Shown here piece after piece: positions 62,931 to 64,000 of a stretch of 64,000 nt of DNA (positions are counted from its first letter, which is position 1; every line of letters begins with the position of its first letter). Source of the DNA: Acidovorax sp. CCYZU-2555 (GTDB lineage: Bacteria > Pseudomonadota > Gammaproteobacteria > Burkholderiales > Burkholderiaceae_C); assembly GCF_018413525.1 (NCBI RefSeq), contig NZ_JAHCDD010000006.1, positions 54,291 to 118,290 on the forward strand, read 5' to 3'. The notes under the pieces were generated by a model. It did no database searches. It was given only the letters and a program-made list of their open reading frames with translations, and had not been told where the DNA came from. Both the position numbers and the translations under genes were made by a program.

Positions 62931-64000
62931 CGCCGGAACCAGCGCACAAGCGCACGCAAGGGTGCAGTCATGCGCCATGAGTGGGATGAGTGCAAGGCCT
63001 CGATCACCTGCAGCGTTTTTAGCAATTGCTGCTCATGGTCGATCCGCTGTTGCTGCAAGGCATCTTCGGACGCCAGCACATGCTGCTGCAGGCGCTCGAT
63101 TTCCTGCTGTAGCAACCGGCCTTCACCACCAAGTCGCTCGACTTCCTGCTGATGACGCTGGATGTAGTGCTGGATTTCCTGCTGGTGCCACTGAATGTCC
63201 CGGTGATACTGCAGGTTTTCCTGCTCGCGCTGCAACGCGCGCTGATCGCGCTGCATCTCCAGCTGCCTGCCGTGCTCTTTTTGCGCCAGCAAGGCCTGCT
63301 GCAGGCCTTCGGCATGCACACTGGCGCTTTGCAGCGCGGACTCGACCCAGCGGTCCACGTACTGGGCGGCGAGATTACGGGCCGTCGGAATAAGGTCCTC
63401 GCCGTTGCCCATCGCGGCGATGTCGTCAGCCGCCAAATAGTGATAGGCCTCCGCATAGCGAACCTCGCGCGGCAAGGTGTACGTTCTATAGGAATTCAGG
63501 CCTTGGACATGGCGAATGTAGTCCTGTTGTTGCAGCTGCGATGCAAAGTTTTGCATGGCCTGTTCTTTGGCATCCCACACCGAAGTAATGTCCACCAGCA
63601 AATTGGCGCGCAGAGGGCTGCCTATCTCATAAAGCATCAGCCCCACATCGGCCTGAGCCCTGCGCCGCCAGATCATCACCGCCGCCGCGACCGCACGCGC
63701 ACAAGCCTGGTGGTCAGGATGAATCTCCCAGGGCGAAGGCGCTATCACTATTTGAGGTTGATACTGCTCGAGCAGCGCCACCATATGCGCGATCAGACCG
63801 CTTTTCGTGAGCAGCCCACGATCCTGGTAGGGCCCGAACTCGCAGTCAATGCCATCACCCAGACCGGCCAGGGCCTGGCGCGACTCCGCGTGGCGCGTGG
63901 CGCGGATGGCCGCGCGCTGCGCCTGCGGCGCATACCCGCCGCCATCCGTGAGTATGTGCACATGCACCGCTACGGCTTGCTGGGCATACAGCGCAATTGC
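62927..64000 (-). CDS. PIG-L family deacetylase with Gln-rich coiled coil (partial, start beyond right edge)
   Basis: The minus-strand frame is open at the right edge, so the N-terminus with the first zinc motif (PHPDDE) is outside. Visible parts read AIALYAQQAVAVHVHILTDG, the second zinc motif EIHPDHQACARAV, and NLLVDITSVWDAKEQAMQNF, all as in PIG-L/LmbE N-acetylglucosaminyl deacetylases. From about 220 visible residues on, a Gln/Glu/His-rich coiled coil of some 110 residues follows, ending in a basic tail (PLRALVRWFRR) that could bind the membrane. Deacetylation of a HexNAc in the local glycan is likely. Confidence 0.85.
   Translation of the reverse strand, partial: AIALYAQQAVAVHVHILTDGGGYAPQAQRAAIRATRHAESRQALAGLGDGIDCEFGPYQDRGLLTKSGLIAHMVALLEQYQPQIVIAPSPWEIHPDHQACARAVAAAVMIWRRRAQADVGLMLYEIGSPLRANLLVDITSVWDAKEQAMQNFASQLQQQDYIRHVQGLNSYRTYTLPREVRYAEAYHYLAADDIAAMGNGEDLIPTARNLAAQYVDRWVESALQSASVHAEGLQQALLAQKEHGRQLEMQRDQRALQREQENLQYHRDIQWHQQEIQHYIQRHQQEVERLGGEGRLLQQEIERLQQHVLASEDALQQQRIDHEQQLLKTLQVIEALHSSHSWRMTAPLRALVRWFRR

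Overview
The window looks like the chromosome of a Burkholderiales bacterium, most likely Comamonadaceae. It is GC-rich, and its housekeeping blocks (slmA, a TctDE-like two-component system, argB; coaX; glyQ-glyS-gmhB-plsC-metallopeptidase) read as members of that family. It is dominated by cell-surface functions: nucleotide-sugar synthesis, two complete ABC-transporter-dependent polysaccharide export loci, two GtrA/GtrB lipid-linked sugar modules and a type I secretion system (T1SS) facing a large RTX-like S-layer/adhesin gene. I saw no rRNA, tRNA, CRISPR array or intact insertion sequence.

Layout. 1-7.7 kb (mostly minus strand): a partial acyl-CoA dehydrogenase behind a TetR regulator with a clear operator, an exported protein of unknown function, slmA, a sensor kinase/response regulator pair and argB. 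7.8-13.4 kb (minus): rfbB-rfbD-rfbA-rfbC for dTDP-L-rhamnose, then a rhamnosyltransferase-like GT2 and a MraY/WecA-like sugar-1-phosphate transferase. 13.6-15.5 kb: coaX, kbp, a rhodanese. 15.7-16.0 kb: a decayed second rmlA copy, next to a strongly AT-rich gtrA-gtrB-membrane-protein island (16.07-18.74 kb). 18.8-24.2 kb (minus): housekeeping genes, including a gmhB that lacks key HAD residues. 24.4-26.8 kb: an SPFH protein with a C-terminal excisionase-like HTH and a zinc-ribbon membrane partner.

27.4-37.9 kb (plus): first polysaccharide operon: wecB, a glycosyltransferase, Wzm, Wzt with a C-terminal substrate domain, a 1112-residue fusion (methyltransferase, Ala-rich helix, two glycosyltransferases), a second gtrB/gtrA-like pair, a 52-codon ORF and an acyltransferase. 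38.0-45.2 kb (plus): a TnpB-N-terminal-like protein translationally coupled to two tandem T1SS ABC genes, then HlyD and TolC. 45.9-54.2 kb (minus): the RTX/S-layer cargo, a TPR/beta-barrel protein, a CHASE2-cyclase and a FecR-domain protein. 54.6-62.9 kb (plus): a divergent Crp/Fnr regulator followed by a second Wzm/Wzt locus with acyltransferases, glycosyltransferases and a DUF2142 protein. A PIG-L deacetylase (minus) runs off the right edge.

How it fits together (inference): rhamnose and ManNAc precursors feed glycan assembly. Chain termination by the fused methyltransferase could be read by the Wzt C-terminal domain. The GtrA/GtrB pairs and acyltransferases decorate the glycan. A secreted S-layer-like protein may sit on this LPS coat. 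CRP-like boxes upstream of both the FecR gene and the S-layer gene suggest the local Crp-like protein ties the signalling block to the surface protein, although both the cyclase and the Crp protein lack canonical ligand residues.
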